From Luoshenia tenuis (lineage in GTDB: Bacteria; Bacillota; Clostridia; Christensenellales; GCA-900066905), in NCBI RefSeq assembly GCF_014384745.1, contig NZ_JACRSO010000002.1:62001-126000 (forward strand): DNA of 64,000 nucleotides, read 5' to 3'. Below the pieces are notes generated by a model. That model saw only the letters and a list, made by a program, of their open reading frames with translations. It searched no databases and was not told where the DNA came from. The stretch's first letter is position 1. Each line of letters opens with the position of its first letter. This document shows positions 1-7,434 of the stretch, in pieces. The position numbers and the translations under genes are program-made.

Positions 1-1767
1 ACAGGTCTGCGCGTGGGCGCGGAAAAAGCATGGGCTTATTGTGAGCAAAACGGCATTGGCAAAGTCTTCGTCGTCAATCAAATGGACCGCGAAAATGCGG
101 ATTTCAACAAAGTTTTAGCAAGTGTACAAAATAAATATGGTTCTTCTGTCATTCCTTTGCAGCTGCCGATTATGGAGGGTGGCGTATTCAAGGGCTATAT
201 CGATTTGCTGGCGATGAAAGCCGCAGAATTTTTGCCCAAAGGGCAGATCAAAGAAATTGAAATTCCCGCAGCACTGCAGGATGAGGCAGCTTCACTGCGC
301 GAGCAGATGGTGGAAGCGGCTGCAGGCAGCGATGATGATTTAATGGAAAAATATTTTGCCGATGGCGATCTGGAGCAGGCTGATTTGGAAAAGGGTCTGA
401 AGATGGGGATAGCAAACGGCAGCGTAGTGCCGGTGCTGTGCGTATCGGCGCTGATGGATCAGGGTATCGGGGCGCTGATGGACTTTATCTGCAAATTTAT
501 GCCCAACCCCGCCCAGCACGCGCCGGTAATCGGCACGCAGGTGAAAGGCGGCGCGGAGGTCGAGCTGACTGCCGACCCCAACGGCCCGTTTGTCGCCCAG
601 GTCTTTAAGACCATTGCGGACCCGTTCGTCGGTAAGCTCTCCCTCTTTAGGGTGTGGAGCGGTACGCTTTCGTCCGACGCTACGATCAGCAATGCAAACG
701 TAGATAAATCCGTGAAGATCAGCAGTCTTTCCATCCCGAGAGGTAAAAAGCAGATCGCGGTGCCCAAGCTTTGCGCGGGCGATATCGGCGCCATCGCCAA
801 ACTGCAAAACACGATGACGGGGCATACCCTGTGTGCTTCGTCCAACCTGATCACCATGCCCGAGATCCAGTTCCCCGCGCCCTGCATCTCGCTGGCGGTG
901 GCCGCTAAAAAGCAAGGTGATGAGGATAAGGTCTTTGCGGGGTTGCACCGGTTGGAGGAAGAGGATCCTACCTTTACGCTGAAAAAGCAGTCTGAAACGA
1001 CGGATACCCTGATCTCCGGCCAGGGCGAACTGCATTTGGAAGTGATCTGCGCCAAGCTGAAAAATAAATTCGGCGTTGAGGCGGCGCTTAATACGCCCAT
1101 CGTGCCCTATCGGGAAAGCATCCGCAAGCCTGTGAAGGCGGAAGGGCGGCACAAAAAGCAGTCCGGCGGGCATGGACAGTTCGGCCATTGCTGGGTAGAG
1201 TTTGAACCTATCTCCGATGGCTCGGCTGATTTTGAATTTGTTGATAAGGTAGTCGGCGGCGTGGTACCGCGCCAATATATCCCGGCGGTGGAAAAGGGCC
1301 TGCGCGAGAGCATTCGCCACGGCGTACTAGCGGGCTATCCGGTGGTGGGCATCCGCTGTACGCTGTATGATGGTTCCTATCACCCGGTGGATTCTTCCGA
1401 AATGGCCTTTAAGGTCGCGGCCAGCCTGGCCTTTAAAAAGGGCTGCGAGCAGGCCTCTCCGGTCTTAATGGAACCCATCTATCAGATGGATATTCTGGTG
1501 CCGGATAAATATATGGGCGATGTGATCGGCGATATGAACCGGCGGCGCGGGCGTATTTTGGGGATGAATCCCGTTGGGGATGGCATGCAGCAGGTAACCG
1601 CGGAGGTTCCACTGTCGGAAGTGTTTACGTACGCGACCGATCTGCGCTCCATGTCCCACGCGCGCGGCTCGTTTACGATGCAGTTTGCACGGTATGAGGA
1701 TGTGCCGGCCAATATTTCGGCTAAAGTGATCGAAGAAGCCAAAAAGAGGATGGCTGACGAGGAGTAA
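1..1767 (+). CDS. Elongation factor G-like GTPase (5' truncated by window edge)
   Basis: The open frame runs in from the left edge and already encodes the end of a GTPase domain, so the start codon lies outside the window. The first visible motif is NQMDRENADF, corresponding to the G4 box NKMD of EF-G. The domain II beta-barrel, domain III (SGQGELHLEV), domain IV (GGHGQFGHCW) and domain V (MGDVIGDMNRRRG) follow in EF-G order. The Lys to Gln change in G4 and overall divergence suggest the EF-G paralogue common in Clostridia (FusA2-like) rather than the housekeeping factor, which normally sits next to rpsG and tuf; neither is visible here. Its exact role in translation cannot be read from sequence. 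A strong terminator follows directly. Confidence 0.85.
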   Translation, partial: TGLRVGAEKAWAYCEQNGIGKVFVVNQMDRENADFNKVLASVQNKYGSSVIPLQLPIMEGGVFKGYIDLLAMKAAEFLPKGQIKEIEIPAALQDEAASLREQMVEAAAGSDDDLMEKYFADGDLEQADLEKGLKMGIANGSVVPVLCVSALMDQGIGALMDFICKFMPNPAQHAPVIGTQVKGGAEVELTADPNGPFVAQVFKTIADPFVGKLSLFRVWSGTLSSDATISNANVDKSVKISSLSIPRGKKQIAVPKLCAGDIGAIAKLQNTMTGHTLCASSNLITMPEIQFPAPCISLAVAAKKQGDEDKVFAGLHRLEEEDPTFTLKKQSETTDTLISGQGELHLEVICAKLKNKFGVEAALNTPIVPYRESIRKPVKAEGRHKKQSGGHGQFGHCWVEFEPISDGSADFEFVDKVVGGVVPRQYIPAVEKGLRESIRHGVLAGYPVVGIRCTLYDGSYHPVDSSEMAFKVAASLAFKKGCEQASPVLMEPIYQMDILVPDKYMGDVIGDMNRRRGRILGMNPVGDGMQQVTAEVPLSEVFTYATDLRSMSHARGSFTMQFARYEDVPANISAKVIEEAKKRMADEE

Positions 1768-1778
1768 GGAATTGCTTA

Positions 1779-1807
1779 AAAGCCCTGCCAACTGGCAGGG
1801 CTTTTTT
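1779..1807 (+). terminator. Intrinsic terminator after EF-G-like gene
   Basis: A GC-rich stem AGCCCTGCC/GGCAGGGCT with a 4-nt loop is followed by a T tract, 12 bases after the stop codon. Confidence 0.9.
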
Positions 1808-1825
1808 ATGTAAACGCTTTTTTAC

Positions 1826-1855
1826 TTGACAAAGCTCGGAAGGGATGCTTAAATA
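1826..1855 (+). promoter_or_regulatory. Predicted sigma-A promoter for leader/pucR-like gene
   Basis: A perfect -35 TTGACA lies 17-18 nt upstream of TTAAAT/TAAATA. Transcription would start near 1862 and run through the hairpin at 1905-1943 before the regulator gene. Confidence 0.55.
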
Positions 1856-1861
1856 AATTTA

Positions 1862-1943
1862 AGATAAGTCCGCTTGAAGTGCGGTATCGATGTATTGGAG
1901 AAGCAAAGACGCTTAGACCAATTTGGTCTAGGCGTCTTTTTTT
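1862..1943 (+). ncRNA. Structured leader or small RNA ending in a strong terminator hairpin
   Basis: Downstream of the predicted promoter there is a small hairpin (CCGC/GCGG, about 1870-1884). It is followed by a 16-bp stem (1905-1920 pairing with 1924-1939, one G-U pair, 3-nt loop) and then seven T residues. The whole unit is about 80 nt and ends 30 nt before the pucR-like ribosome binding site. This is the layout of a transcription attenuator or a stand-alone small RNA. I do not recognise a known riboswitch class in it. Confidence 0.45.
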
Positions 1944-1982
1944 ATCTATTTTATTGAAATAGAGGCAGAGGAAGTGGAACAA

Positions 1983-3653
1983 ATGGCAGAATGGTTGACG
2001 CTAGACAAATTGTGCGCGCTCCCGGAGCTAAACGGACTTAAACGCGTTACGCCTGAAGTAGTTGGCGACTCCGATATAGCCGGTATATTCGTGCTGGAGC
2101 ATGAGGAGGCGATCAACTGGATCCCAAAGGACGGATTTGTCTTGACGAGCGAAAGTTTTGTTCGAGAGGGAAAGATGCAGCCTGATAACTTTATCGCAGC
2201 CCTTAAATCCCACGGCTGCACGGGGTTGGGCATAAAGGTAGATTGTGAGCTGAAACAACTGCCGCCTGCGCTCATAAAGGCGGCCAACCAACAGCAACTG
2301 CCTTTGGTTGAGATACCCCATTACTATTCTTTTGGCCAAATCATGCGTGTAGAAAGGGAACAGAGCCTCCGCTTTGCGCTGAATCGAATGGAGCAAATGC
2401 AACGGGCTATTTCCCGGCTAAGCGATCTATACTATTCGCGCGCCGGTATGGAAAGGCTGCTAAAAGAAATCGCCCAAACGCTAGGTGCCGCTATCTTTTT
2501 AACCGATACTGGTTTTAAGGTGTTGGTGAGGCGTATTTTTGGCGGAGAAAAATGGCTTGAATGCCAGGAAAAGCTGCGATTGCTGACGGAAGCGAACACA
2601 CAGCTGTGCCAGCTCAATGATACGAACGGGAATTACCGGCAATTTATGTTGGGAGAGCGTACTGCCCGTTTTTATGTGCAGGCCGTACCTGACGCGAATA
2701 TTTACCTATGTATCTTTTCGGAAATTAATGATTTAGAACAGGAACAGCGGCTTTATGTTCAAAGAGCAGCGGATATCCTATCGTTGGAGTGGTCGCGCAG
2801 CGGAGGTATTGAACGCAGCAAGGAGGTCCATGAATCCTTTCTTGAGTTTTTAAAAACTGCATCTGAAAAGAGCGAATATGAAGTGATAAGCCGCTGCGCA
2901 CAATATGGCTTTGACTATAAGCGCAAGCGCGTTTGTTTGACATTCATGCCCCAGGACTTGGACGCTGACGTTTGGAATACAGCTGACGCACGGGATGCGA
3001 TCGTACAGCTAATAAAGAGCGATGCGAAAGATTGCCTATCCTATATCTGTTCTGGTTCCAATAGTATGACGGTATTTTTACTGTTCTCTAACCGAATCTC
3101 TTCAACCATGGCCGTTGCCGCGGCACAGCAGATTGGCAAGCGCTATCTTTTACAGCAGCGCGCCTGCGGGCTGAAGCTATGTGCGGGCGTAAGCCGATGT
3201 TACCAGCGAACCAGTGCAATAGGGACTGCCTACTGCGAGAGTATAAAAGCCATCCAGCTGGAGCGGGAGCTGGGTCGGAAGCCGGAGTTAGCGTTGTACC
3301 GGGACGGAATGATCTATCAATTGCTACGCCAGCTGTCCTGGCAGGAATTAGAAAATATTTGTCAAGATCAGATACAGTCCCTGGCAGACTACGATAAAAC
3401 CTGCGGCTCTGCGCTGATCCAGACGCTTAAAACGTATTTTGAGTGCCAATTTAATCTTTCCGCCTGCGCCGCAAAATTATCGATCCACCGCAATACCATG
3501 CGCCAGCGTATGGAAAAGATCGAGAGCTTGTTGCAGGCAGACCTTGAGGCAGCGGCAAATGGCTACGCGCTATATGCCAGCCTGTGTGCATGGGAGCTGC
3601 TTGCGGGGGAGGAGAAGGAAAAAGGAATGCGCCCATTGCAAAAGGAGGCCTAG
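1983..3653 (+). CDS. PucR family transcriptional regulator
   Basis: The N-terminal part (about residues 1-120) matches the PucR/purine catabolism regulator-like domain (LTLDKLCALPELNGLKRVTP). The C-terminus has the PucR-type helix-turn-helix, with a CAAKLSIHRNTMRQRMEKIE helix pair near the end; a GAF-like middle region lies between. The protein is about 556 aa, usual for the family, whose members act as cytoplasmic transcription activators of purine, amino acid or other catabolic genes. I chose ATG 1983 because AGGA at 1969-1972 lies 10 nt upstream; the GTG at 1974 is almost on top of it. No catabolic genes adjoin it, so the inducer and targets are unknown. A terminator-containing leader precedes it. 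Confidence 0.85.
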   Translation: MAEWLTLDKLCALPELNGLKRVTPEVVGDSDIAGIFVLEHEEAINWIPKDGFVLTSESFVREGKMQPDNFIAALKSHGCTGLGIKVDCELKQLPPALIKAANQQQLPLVEIPHYYSFGQIMRVEREQSLRFALNRMEQMQRAISRLSDLYYSRAGMERLLKEIAQTLGAAIFLTDTGFKVLVRRIFGGEKWLECQEKLRLLTEANTQLCQLNDTNGNYRQFMLGERTARFYVQAVPDANIYLCIFSEINDLEQEQRLYVQRAADILSLEWSRSGGIERSKEVHESFLEFLKTASEKSEYEVISRCAQYGFDYKRKRVCLTFMPQDLDADVWNTADARDAIVQLIKSDAKDCLSYICSGSNSMTVFLLFSNRISSTMAVAAAQQIGKRYLLQQRACGLKLCAGVSRCYQRTSAIGTAYCESIKAIQLERELGRKPELALYRDGMIYQLLRQLSWQELENICQDQIQSLADYDKTCGSALIQTLKTYFECQFNLSACAAKLSIHRNTMRQRMEKIESLLQADLEAAANGYALYASLCAWELLAGEEKEKGMRPLQKEA

Positions 3654-3738
3654 CCCGCAGGAGCTGGCGTTGGAGATAATTAAAGTGAGCCAGGTTTAAT
3701 CGAGAGGCCGCCGACTGCATAACCGCACCCGAAATAAA

Positions 3739-3770
3739 TAGGGGGTACAGGAATGACCCTGTACCCCCAA
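3739..3770. terminator. Bidirectional terminator between pucR-like gene and hsp20
   Basis: A perfect 10-bp stem GGGGGTACAG/CTGTACCCCC (3741-3750/3759-3768) lies between two convergent genes. T-rich sequence follows it on the minus strand. Confidence 0.7.
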
Positions 3771-3793
3771 TCTAGCTGTCTTTTATAACTGGC

Positions 3794-4228
3794 TTATTCA
3801 ATGGGAATGTTGCGTGCCTTTTCGACCTGCTCGCCATTGATTTTAGGCAGATTCACGCTCAACACGCCATCCTTATAGGCGGCCGAGATCTTGGCGTCGT
3901 CAATGCCGTCCAGACTGAAGCTGCGCTGCATGTGGCCGACGCGCCGCTCGTTAAAGACGTAGTTTTCTTTTTCTTCTTTGCGCTCGCTGTCCATGTTGGC
4001 GGCAATCGTCAAAACGTCGCCCTCCACCTTCAGTTCGATCTTATCCTGCGGTACGCCCGGCAGTTCAGCCTCCATCAGGTAATGGTCGCCTTTATCTTTT
4101 ACATCTACGCGAAAAGCATTGCCACTAAAGAAGCTATCCCGGAAGAAGGGGGCGAAGAAGCTATCGTCAAACAGCTGCGGCAGGTTATTGTCACGGCGAT
4201 GACCACGGAACGGAACCATATTATACAT
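3794..4228 (-). CDS. Hsp20/alpha-crystallin family small heat shock protein
   Basis: The product is 144 aa. The alpha-crystallin domain covers about residues 35-140, with the signature MEAELPGVPQDKIELKVEGD and a conserved carboxyl strand ending GVLSVNLPK. Small heat shock proteins form oligomers that hold unfolding proteins in a refoldable state in the cytoplasm. The N-terminus (MVPFRGHRRDN) is typical of bacterial class A members. A very strong ribosome binding site (AAAGGAGG) precedes ATG 4228, and a good sigma-A promoter lies about 95 bp upstream. I see no CIRCE element, so a HrcA link is not supported. It is monocistronic and convergent with the PucR gene. Confidence 0.93.
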   Translation of the reverse strand: MYNMVPFRGHRRDNNLPQLFDDSFFAPFFRDSFFSGNAFRVDVKDKGDHYLMEAELPGVPQDKIELKVEGDVLTIAANMDSERKEEKENYVFNERRVGHMQRSFSLDGIDDAKISAAYKDGVLSVNLPKINGEQVEKARNIPIE

Positions 4229-4320
4229 AAAGAAACCTCCTTTGCGCTCATCGGCGCATCATTTTTATTAGCTTGGCTCTTGGGGGACCCTTTTATTCTC
4301 GTTCCCCTTTGAACAGCTTT

Positions 4321-4349
4321 AGTATAACTTAATAGTCAAAGAAAGTCAA
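4321..4349 (-). promoter_or_regulatory. Sigma-A promoter of hsp20
   Basis: On the minus strand TTGACT (4344-4349) is separated by exactly 17 nt from TATACT (4321-4326). Confidence 0.75.
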
Positions 4350-4468
4350 AGAATATAAATTCGAAAAAAATCCGTTTTGGGCGATGAAATGAGTTTAGCG
4401 CAGCAGCTCTTTTCCTTGCGCCCGCAAGCGCGCTTTTTCATAGTTTTAGGGGCAAAAAGAATTTCCGT

Positions 4469-4498
4469 TTGCCAACTCTGTCCTAGGTGCAGTAAAAT
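4469..4498 (+). promoter_or_regulatory. Predicted promoter of PfkB kinase gene
   Basis: TTGCCA and TAAAAT are separated by 18 nt and lie 26 bp before the ribosome binding site of the kinase gene. Confidence 0.5.
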
Positions 4499-4532
4499 AG
4501 AGCCATATCACGAAAGGCGGAGGATGGAAAAG

Positions 4533-5462
4533 ATGATCGCAACAGTATGTCTCAATCCTTGTATCGATAAAACGGTCAGCATTTCAAGCTTTGTGTATGG
4601 CGGTATGAACCGCATTATAGAAAAGCGGGAAGACGGCAGCGGCAAAGGAATCAACGTGGCGATCGCTGCCCGACGCATTGGCTGTGAATCCGCTGCGCTT
4701 GGATTTATGTATCAGGAGAATTACGCGCCTATTGAAGCGCGTTTAAAGGCCGAGCAGGTCCCGTTTGACTTTGTATGGTGCCAGGGCGCCGTACGGACCA
4801 ATACTAAGGTATTGGATCTGGAAAAGTCCATTATTACCGAGATCAATGAAAGCGGCACGCCGGTTACGGATAAAAATATCGAGGCCATGAAAGCTTCTGT
4901 ACGGGAATGGAGCCAAAAGGCGGACCTGATGGTATTCTCAGGCAGCGTGCCTGCCGGATGTGGCACGCAAATCTACCGGGAATTGATGGCGGCCGCACGC
5001 CCGGGCACCCGCTGTATTCTGGATACCGAGGGAGACCGGCTATTAGAAGGCCTTAAGCAAAATCCGTATCTGATCAAACCCAATACGTTTGAATTAGAGA
5101 CCATTGTAGGACGCAGCCTGCAAACGCCGCAGGAGGTTTATAAAGCCGCCACCACTTTGGTGGACCGGGGCGCGCAGCTTGTAGCCGTTTCCATGGGCGG
5201 CGACGGCGCGCTGATTACGGATGGAAGCGCGTGTTATTATTCTGAGGCGTTAAAGGTAGCGGTCAAGAGCACCGTTGGCGCTGGGGACTCGATGGTGGCG
5301 GCTTTTTGCAAGGCTATTGAAGGCGGCCTTTCTCTGGAAGAGGTATTCCGCTATGGCGTAGCGGGCGGCACTGCCGGGGTGATGACAGAGGGGACGGAGT
5401 TGATCCGCCGGCAGGATTTTGAGCAAGTGATGGGGCAGGTCAAGGTCCAAAAAATTGCGTAA
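4533..5462 (+). CDS. PfkB family 1-phosphofructokinase / tagatose-6-phosphate kinase-like
   Basis: This PfkB-fold sugar-phosphate kinase (310 aa) uses ATP to phosphorylate a sugar phosphate in the cytoplasm. It shows the N-terminal TVCLNPCIDKTV motif of the FruK/LacC branch, the GSGKGINVA substrate loop, and the C-terminal PfkB signature STVGAGDSMVAAF with the catalytic Asp. The first reading-frame Met (4377) is too far upstream. Of the two clustered ATGs, 4533 is preferred: GGCGGAGG at 4516-4523 is 9 nt upstream, and family proteins begin MI-TVTLNP. No PTS or fruR-type neighbour is present, so the substrate (fructose 1-phosphate, tagatose 6-phosphate or another) is unresolved. A terminator follows. 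Confidence 0.85.
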   Translation: MIATVCLNPCIDKTVSISSFVYGGMNRIIEKREDGSGKGINVAIAARRIGCESAALGFMYQENYAPIEARLKAEQVPFDFVWCQGAVRTNTKVLDLEKSIITEINESGTPVTDKNIEAMKASVREWSQKADLMVFSGSVPAGCGTQIYRELMAAARPGTRCILDTEGDRLLEGLKQNPYLIKPNTFELETIVGRSLQTPQEVYKAATTLVDRGAQLVAVSMGGDGALITDGSACYYSEALKVAVKSTVGAGDSMVAAFCKAIEGGLSLEEVFRYGVAGGTAGVMTEGTELIRRQDFEQVMGQVKVQKIA

Positions 5463-5473
5463 AGGATACATGC

Positions 5474-5502
5474 AAAAGCGGCGGTTATCCGCCGCTTTTT
5501 TT
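5474..5502. terminator. Bidirectional terminator
   Basis: An 11-bp stem AAAAGCGGCGG/CCGCCGCTTTT with a TTAT loop and T tract lies between the kinase gene and the convergent CmpB-like gene, whose stop codon it abuts. Confidence 0.85.
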
Positions 5503-5884
5503 ACTTCATTTGGTTCAACTTCTGGCTGATGGGGCAAAGGGGGATACACAATAAAAACCAGTAAAGGGTATAAAGAGGGCAGATTTGCCCTAACAGGTTG
5601 AAGCGTTTATCGGAATAATCCCAGACGCCCATATTCAGTTTTTTGTTGACCACGCAACCCACGGCAAATTCTACCGCCGTGATACAACCTGCTCCGGCCA
5701 GACTTTTAGCCAGCACCTTGCGTTTCCCCATCTTCTGGTTCACTTTGCACAACGCAACCAGGCAAGCGCCGCCGGTCAGCGCCATGGTCCAATGGGTACG
5801 CTTACGCCAGGCCAGCTCCAGCAGGCTGTAGCCCATTGCACCCAGGCCAAAAATGGCCAGATTTTTTCCGCGCGGAGAGGACAT
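5501..5884 (-). CDS. Putative ABC-transporter type IV (CmpB-like) small membrane protein
   Basis: This 127-aa hydrophobic protein has about three to four membrane spans. Its conserved GVWDYSDKRFNLLGQICPLY segment, followed by a Trp-rich helix, matches the putative ABC_trans_CmpB family, whose function is not established. The gene starts 3 bases after the stop codon of the upstream 57-aa gene, so the two are co-transcribed. No ATPase partner is nearby, so a transporter role should not be assumed. Confidence 0.65.
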   Translation of the reverse strand: MSSPRGKNLAIFGLGAMGYSLLELAWRKRTHWTMALTGGACLVALCKVNQKMGKRKVLAKSLAGAGCITAVEFAVGCVVNKKLNMGVWDYSDKRFNLLGQICPLYTLYWFLLCIPLCPISQKLNQMK

Positions 5885-5887
5885 AGG

Positions 5888-6061
5888 CTAGATGTCGCCC
5901 CGGGTCAGGTTATCGGCATAATCGCACAGGCTTTCGTATGAATTGATGTGGTCTGCGCGATAGCCCATAGCTTGCTTAACGTAAAAGGGAAGGGTCTCAT
6001 AAAACGCGCTGGCTTTGGGGTCCTGCTCGATCAGGTTATATAGATCGCTGTACTTTGTCAT
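5888..6061 (-). CDS. Conserved small protein of unknown function (57 aa)
   Basis: The product begins MTKYSDLYNLIEQDPKAS and ends YADNLTRGD. I recognise this as a short hydrophilic protein widespread in Clostridia, without a known role. ATG 6061 is preferred because GAGGTG lies 6 nt upstream; the longer frame starting at 6103 has no ribosome binding site. It is predicted to be cytoplasmic, mostly helical and acidic, and it is the first gene of a two-gene unit with the CmpB-like membrane protein. Confidence 0.7.
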   Translation of the reverse strand: MTKYSDLYNLIEQDPKASAFYETLPFYVKQAMGYRADHINSYESLCDYADNLTRGDI

Positions 6062-6135
6062 ATTCATCACCTCATCCCTAGTGTGGGCCGCACCGCGACG
6101 CATTATGTGTGGGGAAAATTACCGAGTTTAGGTAA

Positions 6136-6180
6136 ATGGATTTTTGGTAAAATAGTTGTATGATTGGCTAAAAAATCCAT
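6136..6180. repeat. Inverted repeat with 25-nt spacer
   Basis: ATGGATTTTT (6136-6145) is repeated inverted as AAAAATCCAT (6171-6180) in the AT-rich stretch between the divergent 57-aa gene and the tRNA-Ser promoter. It could be an operator for the minus-strand genes; no T tract supports a terminator. Confidence 0.35.
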
Positions 6181-6189
6181 AAAATATAC

Positions 6190-6218
6190 TTGCCTCCCCC
6201 GGCGGTTCATGCTATAAT
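6190..6218 (+). promoter_or_regulatory. Sigma-A promoter of tRNA-Ser
   Basis: TTGCCT (6190-6195) and a perfect TATAAT (6213-6218) are separated by 17 nt; the tRNA begins 32 bp after the -10 box. Confidence 0.8.
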
Positions 6219-6249
6219 ATGCTGGTCGCGAGTTCTAGCCGATAAATGT

Positions 6250-6341
6250 GGAGAGATGGCTGAGCTGGTCTAAGGCGCACGACTGGAAATCGTGTATGGG
6301 CTAATACCCCATCAAGGGTTCGAATCCCTTTCTCTCCGCCA
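6250..6341 (+). tRNA. tRNA-Ser(GGA)
   Basis: The acceptor pairs GGAGAGA/TCTCTCC, the anticodon GGA sits in a CT-GGA-AA loop, and a long variable arm is present, as in class II tRNAs. The T loop TTCGAAT is intact and a CCA end is encoded at 6339-6341. A terminator follows at once, so it is transcribed alone. Confidence 0.95.
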
Positions 6342-6366
6342 TGTTGCGAGTGCGTTCGCAACAGTT

Positions 6367-6395
6367 ATCCCGTCCTTTGCAGGGCGGGATTTTTG
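6367..6395 (+). terminator. Intrinsic terminator after tRNA-Ser
   Basis: A 10-bp stem ATCCCGTCCT/AGGGCGGGAT with a 4-nt loop is followed by five T residues. Confidence 0.88.
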
Positions 6396-6451
6396 TTACT
6401 CCGCCGTTTCTTGCGCCTATGGCGCACGCACCAGGTTTAAAGGAGAGAGCA

Positions 6452-7276
6452 ATGTCAGACCGGTTAAATGAAATCCTAAAGCAAGCGCAGCAAGATGAGA
6501 ATGTGCGTAGCGCCGTTCTTTACGGATCGCGTGTAAATTGCGAAATACAGCCCGACCCATACCAGGATTATGATCTTTATTTCATCGTCCAGACGGTTGA
6601 ACGCTTTGACGTCTCCAGTATATCCGGCGTGAAGCTTAGTTTTGAACCGAGCAGGGTATATCCGGAGCTATTTCCAGATGAATGCGTATACCTCATGTTG
6701 TTTGAAGACGACAGCCGGGTGGATTTAACGGTTTGTACCCTCAAAACCTTCTTGGAAAAGCATAATAAGGGCGAATTGATGCGGTGCCTTCTGGATAAGG
6801 ACGGAAAGATACCCTCACTGAACCAAAGCGATGCCAGCGGAACGTGGGTAAGCCCCATGGACGAAAAAACGTTTCAGAATACCTGCTCGGAATTTTTCTG
6901 GGAGATACAAAATATGGTGAAAGGCCTGAAACGAGATGCGCTATCCTATGCTATGTTTATCCGGGATATTTCGCTGAGGGATATGCTCAACCGCCTTATC
7001 GACCAATGCATAGGGATTCGGAACGATTTTAAAGTATCGGTGGGCACGCTTGGCAAATTTAGAAAAAACTATCTGACGCAGAGCGAATATGACCTTTATC
7101 AAAAGACGTACCGATCCAATACCCAGCAGGATCGCATCGATTCATTATTTTATATGCTGGATTTATTCAGCTTGATGGGAAAATGGGTAGCCGCAGCGCG
7201 CCGCTTTGATTATCCGAAAGACAAGGAGCAGGTGGTGCGCGATTATCTGCAAAGGGCAGGATTGAAGGGCGAGTAG
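6452..7276 (+). CDS. Aminoglycoside 6-adenylyltransferase-like (AadE family) nucleotidyltransferase
   Basis: This 274-aa protein has the AadE/ANT(6) layout. An N-terminal nucleotidyltransferase motif GSRVN is followed by YQDYDLYF with the paired metal-binding Asp residues. The C-terminal helical domain contains DFKVSVGTLGKFRKNYL, close to the AadE pattern. Members transfer AMP from ATP to streptomycin-type aminoglycosides. I chose ATG 6452 because AAAGGAG lies about 9 nt upstream; the longer frame starts inside the tRNA. Codon use resembles the neighbours and no mobile element flanks it, so it may be an intrinsic chromosomal member whose activity on drugs is unproven. Confidence 0.8.
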   Translation: MSDRLNEILKQAQQDENVRSAVLYGSRVNCEIQPDPYQDYDLYFIVQTVERFDVSSISGVKLSFEPSRVYPELFPDECVYLMLFEDDSRVDLTVCTLKTFLEKHNKGELMRCLLDKDGKIPSLNQSDASGTWVSPMDEKTFQNTCSEFFWEIQNMVKGLKRDALSYAMFIRDISLRDMLNRLIDQCIGIRNDFKVSVGTLGKFRKNYLTQSEYDLYQKTYRSNTQQDRIDSLFYMLDLFSLMGKWVAAARRFDYPKDKEQVVRDYLQRAGLKGE

Positions 7277-7341
7277 AAAGCTGTTTGCACCAATTTGCAG
7301 ATTTTTGGCGCGTATGAATTCGTAATGCTTTAGGAGATAAA

Positions 7342-7410
7342 ATGGCAGCATACGGATCTTACATTGAACGCGGCGGCCAGATGTGGTATAAAATGAATAG
7401 CGTCCTATAA
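7342..7410 (+). CDS. Possible 22-residue small ORF
   Basis: An ATG with TAGGAGA 6 nt upstream opens a 22-codon frame beginning MAAYGSYIERGG. It sits in the 158-bp gap between the AadE-like gene and the DUF512 gene. A ribosome binding site and sensible amino acid composition are the only support; it could be chance or a leader peptide. Confidence 0.25.
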   Translation: MAAYGSYIERGGQMWYKMNSVL

Positions 7411-7434
7411 CTAGAGCTGTGAAAAGGAGTAGCC

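Noticed and set aside
340..1320. 326-aa open frame on the minus strand
   Set aside because: It is the shadow of the EF-G-like gene, whose motifs are clear on the + strand.
6100..6200. Sigma-E promoter with a CATACAAC -10 box on the minus strand
   Set aside because: The only -35-like partner is about 19 nt away, too far for sigma-E spacing.
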